Assembly (NCBI GenBank): GCA_002439735.1
Contig: DJPG01000021.1
Location: 10,596-25,391 of the forward strand
Direction: 5' to 3'
DNA: 14,796 nucleotides
Source: Firmicutes bacterium UBA6418
Lineage (GTDB): Bacteria; Bacillota; Clostridia; Peptostreptococcales; Anaerovoracaceae
In this document: positions 1-5,888 of the stretch, in pieces
Numbering within the stretch: position 1 is the first letter of the stretch
Layout of the letters: the number at the start of each line of letters is the position of its first letter
Program-made: the position numbers and the translations under genes
Notes under the pieces: generated by a model
Told to the model about the DNA's origin: nothing
The model's input: the letters and a program-made list of their open reading frames with translations, nothing else
Database searches by the model: none

Positions 1-40
1 CATCGAAAAAAAAGCACGAAATTGCAGTCTTCGGGAAAAT

Positions 41-56
41 ATTTTCTTAAGAAAAT
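41..56. repeat. 16-bp perfect palindrome
   Basis: Positions 41-56 read the same on both strands (ATTTTC TTAAG AAAAT pattern centred on TTAA). It lies just past the stop codon of the minus-strand gene 74-433. It has no loop, so it is more like a protein-binding palindrome than a terminator stem. On the minus strand a run of eight T follows at about 13-6, with only a 4-bp stem (CGAA/TTCG, 18-34) before it, so a terminator here is possible but weak. The 10-bp core TTCTTAAGAA occurs again at 6353-6362. Confidence 0.4.
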
Positions 57-73
57 CTGCCGCCGCAGGGATC

Positions 74-433
74 TCATTCTGCGCTTGTGTCTCCGAAGCG
101 TCCGAGCAGCGAGCCGAGCATATCCATCATGCCGCCAAGATCCGGCAGTGCGGAGGTGTTGATGAGTTCTGCGGGCTCTGGCAGTTTCGGCGGGTTGACC
201 GCCATCTGTCCGAGGCGGTCAACCTTGCCCATGACTTCTGTCATACGATGCAGATCGCCGATCAGACGTACCGGTTCCGGCATGCGCAGCCGCCGCGGCG
301 GCCGTCCCGGCGGCAGCGCAGAGTTTGGTGCTTGGACAAAGCCCTGCGCGGGATAGGGGCCTTGCGCGTCACGGAATTCGGCGAACAGCACCAGCAGCAC
401 CAGCAAGATGAGAATATCGGAATTTCGGTTCAT
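74..433 (-). CDS. small hypothetical membrane-anchored protein
   Basis: A 119-residue protein I do not recognise. The start at 433 is chosen because GAGGGG lies 9 nt upstream of the ATG; the frame stays open to 601 but has no such site there. Residues about 5-17 form a short, very hydrophobic Ile/Leu/Val stretch after MNRNSD, fitting one membrane anchor or an uncleaved signal. Residues 20-50 are Pro/Gly/Arg rich, then an amphipathic helical part (LIGDLHRMTEVMGKVDRLGQM) and a second Pro-rich linker lead to a C-terminal GGMMDMLGSLLGRFGD helix. It diverges from the gene at 624-893, which also ends in a Met/Leu-rich helix, so the two may be functionally linked; that is inference. The coding frame itself is fairly secure. 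Confidence 0.65.
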   Translation of the reverse strand: MNRNSDILILLVLLVLFAEFRDAQGPYPAQGFVQAPNSALPPGRPPRRLRMPEPVRLIGDLHRMTEVMGKVDRLGQMAVNPPKLPEPAELINTSALPDLGGMMDMLGSLLGRFGDTSAE

Positions 434-568
434 AATTATGTACCCCTCGGATTCAGTCTCTTTCTCGATTATCATATGAAAATTTCGCGCGCTTGGTGCA
501 TAAATTGTTAGCAGGGTGCAGGCGGAGGGATGCATGTCGGCAGGCAGGTTCCACAAGGAGTACGGAAC

Positions 569-637
569 ATGCCGCGGATCTGCATAGCAGCCGCTGCACA
601 TCGGAAAGAAAGGAGAATGACAGATGGATATGAATGA
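569..637 (+). CDS. possible 22-codon upstream ORF overlapping the next gene
   Basis: An ATG at 569 has a strong site AAGGAG at 555-560 with 8 nt spacing. It opens a 22-codon frame (MPRICIAAAAHRKERRM...) ending at TGA 635-637, which overlaps the first 14 nt of the gene starting at 624. This arrangement would allow translational coupling, but the downstream gene also has its own AAAGGAG. It could be chance in an SD-rich leader. Confidence 0.3.
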   Translation: MPRICIAAAAHRKERRMTDGYE

Positions 638-893
638 AAAGATGGCGCGGGAAATCGCGCAGCAGCTCGGTATCGGCGGAGGCGGCGCAAGGGCTGATCA
701 GGATGCGATCCGCAGACTGGAGGGCAAGAGCGACGCCGAACTCATGCAGGAGCTTGCGCGGCTGCAGAGCCAGCTGGCTGCAAACAATATCGGTCCCGCG
801 CAGCAGAAAGCACTGGTCAAGAGCCTGATGCCGATGATGAAAGAGCCGCAGCGCCAACGGCTGCAGAAGATCCTGAGCATGCTGGGCGAGTAG
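624..893 (+). CDS. small hypothetical helical protein
   Basis: An 89-residue soluble protein that I do not recognise. The ATG at 624 follows AAAGGAG (609-615) by 8 nt. The sequence begins MDMNEKMAREIAQQLGIGGGG, then a charged, alanine/glutamine-rich helical body with heptad-like spacing (ELMQELARLQSQLA), and ends LQKILSMLGE. No signal peptide, membrane span or cysteine is present. It is divergent from 74-433 with a 190-bp gap and convergent with hicB. Composition resembles small regulatory or assembly proteins, but no function is claimed. Confidence 0.7.
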   Translation: MDMNEKMAREIAQQLGIGGGGARADQDAIRRLEGKSDAELMQELARLQSQLAANNIGPAQQKALVKSLMPMMKEPQRQRLQKILSMLGE

Positions 894-910
894 GCGCGCC
901 GCCCTGCGGC

Positions 911-930
911 AAAAAACGCGACAGCCGCGT
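911..930 (-). terminator. candidate rho-independent terminator for hicB
   Basis: On the minus strand ACGCG (930-926), loop GCTGT and CGCGT (920-916) form a 5-bp stem followed by a T run (915-911). It lies about 90 nt past the hicB stop. The stem is short, so this is only moderately supported. On the plus strand the hairpin is not followed by T, so it does not serve the 624-893 gene. Confidence 0.4.
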
Positions 931-1022
931 GGGTGTTGGCACATACATGGTCCAACGGAGTCCAACGCGGCAGTCGCTTATGAACGGAAAAAATTTACAG
1001 ATAATTCCGCGTGTCCGTATGA

Positions 1023-1400
1023 TTATAGTTCCAATGCAGTTTTCAATCCATCCTGTAAAACTTTAGAGAGACTGAGATTCTTTCGTTCTGCCTCTTCTGC
1101 AAGCCAGGCGGGAATGGATACTGTTTTTCGTACGCCTTTGACATTGCGGTAATATCGGCCAAGATCCGCTGCGACATAGCTTGCAAATATGTGCACATTG
1201 CCGTCTTGTATGAGCGTGGACGGCTCCGGCAGAGGGAGTCCTCGCTCGATCAGACTGGTCAGATACAAACCAAGTGCCTCCTGCGCAGCTTCCATTGTTT
1301 CTGCAAGGGTTGCACCGCAAGTACTGCAGTCCTCTAAATCAGGGAATTCTACCCAATAACCGTCTTCCTGATGAAAAATTGCAGGATATACTTTTAGCAT
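1023..1400 (-). CDS. hicB: HicB-family antitoxin-like protein (orphan)
   Basis: A 125-residue protein with the two-part HicB layout. Residues 1-60 are the HicB-like partial RNase-H fold (MLKVYPAIFHQEDGYWVEFP, then DLEDCSTCGATLAETMEAAQEAL), followed by a linker. Residues about 90-125 (KTVSIPAWLAEEAERKNLSLSKVLQDGLK) look like a ribbon-helix-helix DNA-binding domain. HicB proteins neutralise the HicA mRNA interferase and repress their own operon. The ATG at 1400 follows GAAAGGAG by 8 nt. hicA normally sits directly upstream of hicB, but the 157 bp before this start hold no HicA-sized frame, and the minus-strand terminator at 1558-1584 isolates the gene. It is therefore an orphan antitoxin or a repressor that has lost its toxin. 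Family assignment is confident; function is inferred. Confidence 0.85.
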   Translation of the reverse strand: MLKVYPAIFHQEDGYWVEFPDLEDCSTCGATLAETMEAAQEALGLYLTSLIERGLPLPEPSTLIQDGNVHIFASYVAADLGRYYRNVKGVRKTVSIPAWLAEEAERKNLSLSKVLQDGLKTALEL

Positions 1401-1431
1401 TGCCTATGCTCCTTTCATAAGGTCTCCTACC

Positions 1432-1460
1432 AGTGCATGACTTAATTTACGTAATGTCAA
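1432..1460 (-). promoter_or_regulatory. candidate hicB promoter with palindromic site
   Basis: On the minus strand a perfect -35 TTGACA (1460-1455) is followed at 17 bp by TGCACT (1437-1432), a poor -10. An 8-bp palindrome TTACGTAA (1447-1454) sits in the spacer, and an inverted repeat GTGCATGA (1433-1440) / TCATGCAC (1506-1513) brackets the region. These could be operator sites for the HicB ribbon-helix-helix domain. Confidence 0.35.
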
Positions 1461-1557
1461 CAAACCGTTTGCAAAATGTAAATTGAAAAATATGGTAAAT
1501 CCTATCATGCACGAAAGAAAAGTCGAAAGATGTAAAAACATGTAAGCGGCATAGCAC

Positions 1558-1584
1558 AAAAAAACGGGCGGCACTTGCCGCCCG
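1558..1584 (-). terminator. rho-independent terminator of the 1615-2157 gene
   Basis: A perfect 8-bp GC stem CGGGCGGC (1565-1572) / GCCGCCCG (1577-1584) with a 4-nt loop is followed, reading the minus strand, by seven T (1564-1558). It lies 30 nt beyond the stop of the minus-strand gene. Confidence 0.9.
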
Positions 1585-1614
1585 CAGGGTTTACAAATAA
1601 ATCCGTCGGAAAAT

Positions 1615-2157
1615 TCAGCTCCAATTCATCTTCTTGGCGATATCGGCTTTGGTAGAGCCTTTCTCAAACGTGAAAGAGCCACCTCTGACTTTTTCATCGT
1701 CGAGGCCGGTATCCTTACAGATCTGCTGATATTCCGCATAGTCCTTGAATAATCCCGCATCAACCAGGCACTGGATCGCCGCGGTTGCCGTGTTCCCCGT
1801 AACATCGACTTCCACGTCGCGCGTCAGCGTGCCTGCCATCCAAAGCTGCGTTGTGCCTTGCGCGTCGGAACCTGTGCCGTTTCCGTCACTGCTGCTGTCA
1901 CCGGTCTGGCCGTCTGTGATGCTGGTGTCGTTGCCGCCGGTGGTATTATCACCTGCGTTGCCTCCGGCAGACGGATCCTCGGTATTTTTAGGATCGTCGG
2001 CTGGTGTCTCAATCCGGTCATCGTTATGGATGAGTTGCTTCGGATACTGCAGGATGACATCCATTCTCCAGGCAATGATGGCGGCGGCCACAACTAAGAT
2101 CAGCACCGCGATCAAGATATCATTTTTATCGTATAAAAAATCTTTGAACTTTTTCAT
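1615..2157 (-). CDS. small membrane protein with MltG/YceG-like C-terminal domain, no lytic domain
   Basis: A 180-residue protein. Residues about 13-30 (DILIAVLILVVAAAIIAW) are one membrane span after a short basic N-terminus. Residues 55-105 are a low-complexity Gly/Asp/Thr/Ser/Asn linker. The C-terminal 70 residues (VDVTGNTATAAIQCLVDAGLFKDYAEYQQIC..., then GGSFTFEKGSTKADIAKKM) match the pattern of the LysM-like subdomain found in YceG/MltG proteins. The catalytic transglycosylase domain is absent, so it probably binds cell wall or partners rather than cuts glycan; this is inference. The ATG at 2157 is chosen because GGAGGAAAG lies just upstream; the frame extends to 2226 without a comparable site. 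A strong promoter (2242-2270) and terminator (1558-1584) make it a single-gene unit. Confidence 0.8.
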   Translation of the reverse strand: MKKFKDFLYDKNDILIAVLILVVAAAIIAWRMDVILQYPKQLIHNDDRIETPADDPKNTEDPSAGGNAGDNTTGGNDTSITDGQTGDSSSDGNGTGSDAQGTTQLWMAGTLTRDVEVDVTGNTATAAIQCLVDAGLFKDYAEYQQICKDTGLDDEKVRGGSFTFEKGSTKADIAKKMNWS

Positions 2158-2241
2158 AATCTTTCCTCCATGCTTGTCCGTCACGCGCGGAACGCGCCCC
2201 CTCCTGTGTATGCGCAAGGTGCGCACAAGGTGTGTGCATAT

Positions 2242-2270
2242 ATTTTAGCAGATTTAGACTTTTTTCTCAA
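2242..2270 (-). promoter_or_regulatory. sigma-A promoter for the 1615-2157 gene
   Basis: Minus strand: -35 TTGAGA (2270-2265), exactly 17 bp, -10 TAAAAT (2247-2242), with TGC before the -10 as an extended element. Just downstream are inverted/direct repeats built on TGCGCA (2211-2216 and 2220-2225). Confidence 0.8.
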
Positions 2271-2288
2271 GGGATTTTAGTGTATAAT
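2260..2288 (+). promoter_or_regulatory. promoter of the rluA-type operon, giving a possibly leaderless mRNA
   Basis: A perfect -10 TATAAT lies at 2283-2288, preceded by TG. The -35 position at 17 bp (2260-2265) is only a T run. The -10 ends 6 nt before the ATG at 2295, so transcription would start on or beside the start codon. The region overlaps the divergent minus-strand promoter (2242-2270). Confidence 0.6.
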
Positions 2289-2294
2289 AGACGC

Positions 2295-3389
2295 ATGATT
2301 AAAATTACCATTACCGAGAATCAGGGAAATCAGCGGCTGGATCGCTTTTTGAAAAAATATTTTGACCGGGCGCCGCTCAGTCATATCTATAAACTCATTC
2401 GCAAGGACGTCAAGGTCAACGGCAAGCGGCAGAAGGAAGACGCCATGCTTGCGGCAGGCGACGAGTTGACCGTTTACCTTTCGGAGGCAGACGCCAAGGC
2501 ACTGCAGACGGTGAAAAAACACGTCAGGGCCAAGCGGCAGTTTCGGATTGCCTATGAGGATGAGAATCTTTTGGTGTGCGAAAAACCGTTCGGGCTCCTG
2601 ACGCACGGTGACCATACGGAAAAGAAAAATCACCTTGCCAATCAGGTGGTAGACTATCTGATTCAGACCGGAGCCTACCAGCCGCGGCTGGAAAAAACCT
2701 TTACCCCGGCACCGGCCAATCGGCTGGATCGTAACACGACCGGACTGGTGATCTTCGGCAAGAACGCGCAGGCTCTGCAGGAACTGAACCAGATGATCCG
2801 AACCAAGGACGCGGTGCGCAAGCTGTATCTGACGATCGTTTGCGGCAAGCTGGAAAAATCCATGCGCATGCGGGCAAAGATGACGAAAAATGAACAGAAG
2901 AACACCGTGCGGGTGCTTGCGGAGGATGCTGACGAGGGAAAGATCATGGAAACCGTGGTTCGGCCGATGCGCAGTGCGCAGTACCAGGGCCGATGGTTTA
3001 CGCTGGTCGAAGTGGAGATCATCACCGGCAGGACACATCAGATTCGCGCACATCTGGCGCAGGCTGGATTCCCGGTCATCGGTGATGTGAAGTACGGCGA
3101 CCGCGCAGATAATCGTTTCGTGCAGGATCGTTTCGGCTTGTCGACGCAGCTTCTGCATGCGTACAAGCTGGTGTTCACGCGGCAGGAGCCGGAGGCGCAG
3201 ACATCGGAAGCGGAAATGCCAAGCGCTGCCGGACAAGCAGCGGTACAGCCGCGTGAGGCAGAGCCTGCGGGCGGCAGTCTGCTGGCCTATCTGGCGGGTA
3301 AGACGATTACCGCGGAGCTGCCGCCGGATTTTGCCCGTATCAAATGGCGTATTTTTGGAAATGATAAAGAGGAGATAGAGAGAAGATGA
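2295..3389 (+). CDS. RluA-family pseudouridine synthase
   Basis: A 364-residue enzyme that isomerises uridine to pseudouridine in ribosomal RNA (RluC/RluD type). Residues about 12-60 are an S4 RNA-binding domain (RLDRFLKKYF...KLIRKDVKVNGKR). The catalytic domain starts near 85 (IAYEDENLLVCEKPFGLLTH) and carries the RLD motif with the catalytic aspartate at about D145 (ANRLDRNTTG). It ends with GRTHQIRAHLAQAGFPVIGD and the YG motif. After about residue 295 there is an unusual Glu/Ala/Pro/Gln-rich insertion (EPEAQTSEAEMPSAAG...) before a final ELPPDF segment. The ATG at 2295 has no Shine-Dalgarno site; it matches the usual family N-terminus. The end overlaps lepB by 4 nt (ATGA), indicating translational coupling. 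The rRNA target cannot be assigned. Confidence 0.92.
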   Translation: MIKITITENQGNQRLDRFLKKYFDRAPLSHIYKLIRKDVKVNGKRQKEDAMLAAGDELTVYLSEADAKALQTVKKHVRAKRQFRIAYEDENLLVCEKPFGLLTHGDHTEKKNHLANQVVDYLIQTGAYQPRLEKTFTPAPANRLDRNTTGLVIFGKNAQALQELNQMIRTKDAVRKLYLTIVCGKLEKSMRMRAKMTKNEQKNTVRVLAEDADEGKIMETVVRPMRSAQYQGRWFTLVEVEIITGRTHQIRAHLAQAGFPVIGDVKYGDRADNRFVQDRFGLSTQLLHAYKLVFTRQEPEAQTSEAEMPSAAGQAAVQPREAEPAGGSLLAYLAGKTITAELPPDFARIKWRIFGNDKEEIERR

Positions 3390-3928
3390 AAAATTTGTTG
3401 GAGTGGGTCAAGGATATTTTGCTGGCTGTCGTGATTGCGGCGGTGATCCTGGTGTTTTTCAAGCCGATCATCGTGCAGCAGCAGTCCATGGAACCGAATT
3501 TTCACGCAGGGGACTATCTGATTACGAGCAGACAGGCATACCGGCTGTTCGGCGATCCGCAGCGCGGTGATGTCATCGTGTTCAAATCCGAGCTGCTGGA
3601 TGAAAACGAAAAGCCGAAGAACCTGATCAAGCGCATCATCGCTCTGCCTGGTGAGACGATCGAGATCAAGGACGGCGAGGTCTACATCGACGGTCAGATG
3701 CTGCAGGAAGACTATCTGCCGGGCACCGCGATCTCCGGCGAAATGGATGCATTGACCGTACCGGAGGGTCAGCTCTTTGTGATGGGTGACAACCGCGAAT
3801 ACAGCGAGGACAGCCGTTCGCCGCGTGTCGGCACCATTGAGCAGTCAACCATTGTCGGCAAGGTTATCATCCGGCTCTATCCGTTCAACAGCATCAAGAC
3901 GTTCAAGGGCGTTGACTACGAGGCATAG
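3386..3928 (+). CDS. lepB: signal peptidase I (type S26A)
   Basis: A 180-residue membrane serine protease that removes signal peptides from exported proteins outside the membrane. Residues 8-27 are the single N-terminal span typical of Gram-positive enzymes. The nucleophile is S34 in QQSMEPNF, and the general-base lysine is K82 in NLIKRIIALPGE. Box E is present as GDNREYSEDSRSPRVG. Length fits the short Gram-positive class. The start overlaps the stop of the upstream pseudouridine synthase gene by 4 nt, and GAGATAGAGAGAAG upstream can act as the binding site. A degenerate paralogue follows at 4050-4403. Confidence 0.95.
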   Translation: MKNLLEWVKDILLAVVIAAVILVFFKPIIVQQQSMEPNFHAGDYLITSRQAYRLFGDPQRGDVIVFKSELLDENEKPKNLIKRIIALPGETIEIKDGEVYIDGQMLQEDYLPGTAISGEMDALTVPEGQLFVMGDNREYSEDSRSPRVGTIEQSTIVGKVIIRLYPFNSIKTFKGVDYEA

Positions 3929-4049
3929 CATCGGATACCGCTTCGCAGACCGGGTCGCTTGAGCGCGAAAGGGCAGACGCGGCACGCTGTCCCAACGATA
4001 CAGCGGCGATAGCAAGCAGGTCTGCAGATGATGCGGAGAGGATTGCAAT

Positions 4050-4403
4050 ATGGGAAAATGGATGCTGCGGATCTTGGCGGCATTGCTGGGCTTTGGACTT
4101 GCGCTGGGGATGTTCTGCAGCTTTGCGCTGGTGCGTGTGGAGGGCAGCGATATGCTGCCGACACTGGAGCCGGGCGAGCATGTATGGATCAACAAATGGA
4201 AAAAGGACGATCTTGCGGTCGGTGATCTGGTGCTTTACAAAGCGCCGTACTACGAGATCGACGGCGCGCAGTACCCGCTGCGGCGGGTGGTCGGCATCCG
4301 CGAGGGCTGGATCAAGGTCGGCTGCGATGCGGATCTGGTGCTGGACGGCACGCAGATGATCCCGGCGGAATATGTGGTCGGTACGGCGATCGGCGTCGAT
4401 TGA
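4050..4403 (+). CDS. signal-peptidase-like protein lacking catalytic residues
   Basis: A 117-residue protein with an N-terminal span (residues 5-28) and an S26-like fold core. VEGSDMLPTLEPGEHVWI aligns with QQQSMEPNFHAGDYLI of the neighbouring lepB product, which puts D34 at the nucleophile serine. PLRRVVGIREG aligns with LIKRIIALPGE, which puts R78 at the catalytic lysine. The GDN...SxDSR box is missing and replaced by a short VLDGTQMIPAEYVVG segment. It should therefore be inactive as a serine/lysine peptidase; a role as partner, chaperone or regulator is only inference. The ATG at 4050 follows GGAGAGG (4035-4041) by 8 nt. It lies 121 bp after lepB, probably in the same operon. After the stop, the +1 frame remains open to 4500 and encodes an acidic tail (see findings). 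Confidence 0.8.
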   Translation: MGKWMLRILAALLGFGLALGMFCSFALVRVEGSDMLPTLEPGEHVWINKWKKDDLAVGDLVLYKAPYYEIDGAQYPLRRVVGIREGWIKVGCDADLVLDGTQMIPAEYVVGTAIGVD

Positions 4404-4536
4404 CGCGGAGATTTCCTCAAGCGAACCGAAAGAGCGAGCAGAAGAGATTTTACTAAGAGAGGCGGAAACGCAGGCAGAAGCTGTTTCCACAAGCGAATGA
4501 AAGCAAATGAAAGACGAAAAAGAAGGGGGAAGGATC

Positions 4537-4998
4537 ATGGGTAAGAAGGAACGTAAGCTGGTGGCGAACAACAAAAAGGCCTACCACGACTATTTTATAG
4601 AAGAAACGTATGAGGCGGGCATTGTGCTGACGGGAACCGAGATCAAGTCGGTGCGTCAGGGTAAGGTCAGCATCAAGGAGAGTTACGCGCGGATCAAAGA
4701 CGGCGAGATGATGCTTTACGGGATGAACATCAGCCCGTACGAGCAAGGCAATCGCTTCAACGCCGATCCGATGCGCGACCGCAAGCTGCTGCTGCACAAG
4801 CAGGAGATCCGTAAGCTCATCGGGCAGACGACGCTCAAGGGTCTGACGATCGTGCCGCTCAAGATGTACATAAACGAGGACGGCTTGGCCAAAGTGGAGA
4901 TCGGGCTGGCGCGCGGCAAGAAGAACTACGATAAGCGTGAGGACATCGCTAGGCGCGACGCAAAGCGCGATATCGACCGCCGCATGAAAAACCGTTGA
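4537..4998 (+). CDS. smpB: SsrA-binding protein SmpB
   Basis: A 153-residue RNA-binding protein that brings tmRNA into the A site of stalled ribosomes for trans-translation. Family motifs are all present: NKKAYHDYFIEETYEAGIVL, GTEIKSVRQGKVSIKESYARI, NPxRxRKLLLHKQEI as ADPMRDRKLLLHKQEI, and the C-terminal basic tail GKKNYDKREDIARRDAKRD. The ATG at 4537 is preferred over 4507 because AAGGGGG (4523-4529) is 7 nt upstream and the family normally begins near MGKK. The tmRNA gene follows within 190 bp, a common arrangement. The stop lies inside a weak AAAAACC/GGTTTTT inverted repeat (4986-5004), so a partial terminator is possible. Confidence 0.96.
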   Translation: MGKKERKLVANNKKAYHDYFIEETYEAGIVLTGTEIKSVRQGKVSIKESYARIKDGEMMLYGMNISPYEQGNRFNADPMRDRKLLLHKQEIRKLIGQTTLKGLTIVPLKMYINEDGLAKVEIGLARGKKNYDKREDIARRDAKRDIDRRMKNR

Positions 4999-5066
4999 GG
5001 TTTTTGCTCCGTGCTGTAACCTTTTGGGTCGTAAAACGGAGTTATAGATGAAAGGGCATTTTGCGA

Positions 5067-5095
5067 TTGACATTTTGGGGAAAGTGTCATACACT
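5067..5095 (+). promoter_or_regulatory. sigma-A promoter of ssrA
   Basis: -35 TTGACA (5067-5072), 17 bp, -10 TACACT (5090-5095). Transcription would start near 5102, giving an 80-nt 5' precursor that RNase P would remove. TGACA (5068-5072) and TGTCA (5085-5089) form an inverted repeat inside the promoter. Confidence 0.8.
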
Positions 5096-5184
5096 AGTAT
5101 CATCGCAAACGTGAGCAGCAGAGCGGCCTGTGCAGACAGAGACTGCAGGCGGTGATGCGCAAGCTGCAAAGCGACGCGAATTTC

Positions 5185-5555
5185 GGGGGTGTAAAGGTTT
5201 CGACGGGGGTGTAGAAGCCGGATAAGCGAGCGGTAGTTGGCTCAGACTACCTTAAAAGGGGCCCGTTAAAAATAAACGCTAAAAAGAACAACAATTTCGC
5301 ATTAGCAGCATAGTCTGCAGCGCCTAAGGCGCACGCGCGTCGGCCATGGTTCACCCGTAGGCCATGATACCGGCGTCGACTATACGGGAAAACTTGCTGA
5401 GAGTTCTCGGTATCAGCAGGGAACAACGAGATAGCGGAAGCGGAAGCTTGTTAATGGGCGTCCGCCGATGCGAAATACCAAATCATTAACTGCGCTCGGA
5501 GAAATTCCTGTGGAAATGCTTTCGGACATGGGTTCGACTCCCATCATCTCCACCA
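5185..5555 (+). ncRNA. ssrA: transfer-messenger RNA (tmRNA)
   Basis: A one-piece 371-nt tmRNA that rescues stalled ribosomes together with SmpB. The 5' end GGGGGTG (5185-5191) pairs with CATCTCC (5545-5551) to form the 7-bp acceptor stem with two G-U pairs, and A-CCA is encoded at 5552-5555. The T arm GGTTCGACTCC is at 5531-5541, and AAGGTTTCGACGGGGG near the 5' end is the usual tRNA-like start. The tag frame starts at GCT 5278 and ends at TAG 5311-5313, encoding AKKNNNFALAA. The ALAA end is the usual ClpXP degradation signal. Its own promoter (5067-5095) and terminator (5563-5593) flank it. Confidence 0.97.
5278..5313 (+). other. tmRNA proteolysis-tag reading frame (AKKNNNFALAA)
   Basis: The resume codon is GCT at 5278-5280 after an A-rich AAAATAAAC context. 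Eleven codons follow to TAG at 5311-5313. The tag ends in ALAA, as in most bacteria, with a Lys/Asn-rich front half. Confidence 0.92.
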
Positions 5556-5562
5556 CAACCAG

Positions 5563-5593
5563 GCTCGGAATACGAAACGTGTTCCGGGCTTTT
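5563..5593 (+). terminator. ssrA terminator
   Basis: GCTCGGAATACG (5563-5574) pairs with CGTGTTCCGGGC (5578-5589) with two wobble pairs and an AAA loop, followed by TTTTGT. It starts 8 nt after the tmRNA CCA end. Confidence 0.85.
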
Positions 5594-5596
5594 GTA

Positions 5597-5840
5597 ATGT
5601 TTGAAAACAACAGGGTTTATACCGAAAAGAAAAGAACCGAAAGTCGCAAAGGGCGGCGGTGCATGCCGATTTTGCAAAAACCGGGCAAAAAGCGGCGCGA
5701 AAAAGCAAGATGTAAAAAAGTTGGAATTGCCAAGAGCGTTTGGCGAGGGTTGGGGTGCGGTATCGGCGCCATCCGGGGATCCGCAGGTAACTGCAAGTGA
5801 AAAAAATTATGTTTTTTCACATATTTTTTGAAAAAAAGCA
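5597..5840. other. intergenic region without a convincing gene
   Basis: About 240 bp of purine-rich sequence between the tmRNA terminator and the T-box promoter. Open frames crossing it lack binding sites and have unlikely composition. One structure stands out: GTGAAAAAA (5797-5805) and TTTTTTCAC (5812-5820) form a 9-bp AT-rich hairpin, followed by ATATTTTTTG. It could be a weak terminator or an upstream curved element for the promoter at 5841. Confidence 0.5.
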
Positions 5841-5869
5841 TTGACAATGCACAAAACGAGTGATAAACT
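5841..5869 (+). promoter_or_regulatory. sigma-A promoter of the T-box/ABC importer operon
   Basis: -35 TTGACA (5841-5846), 17 bp, extended -10 TGA-TAAACT (5864-5869), preceded by A/T tracts that could act as an UP element. Transcription would start near 5876, giving an untranslated leader of about 545 nt before the first codon at 6423. Confidence 0.85.
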
Positions 5870-5888
5870 CCGTATATAAATTGAATCA

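Noticed and set aside
1745..2248. 167-codon plus-strand frame opposite the MltG-like gene
   Set aside because: The minus strand has promoter, binding site, membrane protein and terminator; the plus frame has none.
2277..3236. 319-codon minus-strand frame across the pseudouridine synthase gene
   Set aside because: Antisense to a clear RluA-family enzyme, no ribosome binding site, and implausible composition.
5007..5045. Terminator between smpB and ssrA
   Set aside because: CTCCGT/ACGGAG can pair around a 20-nt loop but only TTAT follows; read-through cannot be excluded.
5468..5800. Open frame starting in the tmRNA 3' part
   Set aside because: It begins inside ssrA and crosses its terminator, so it is not a gene.
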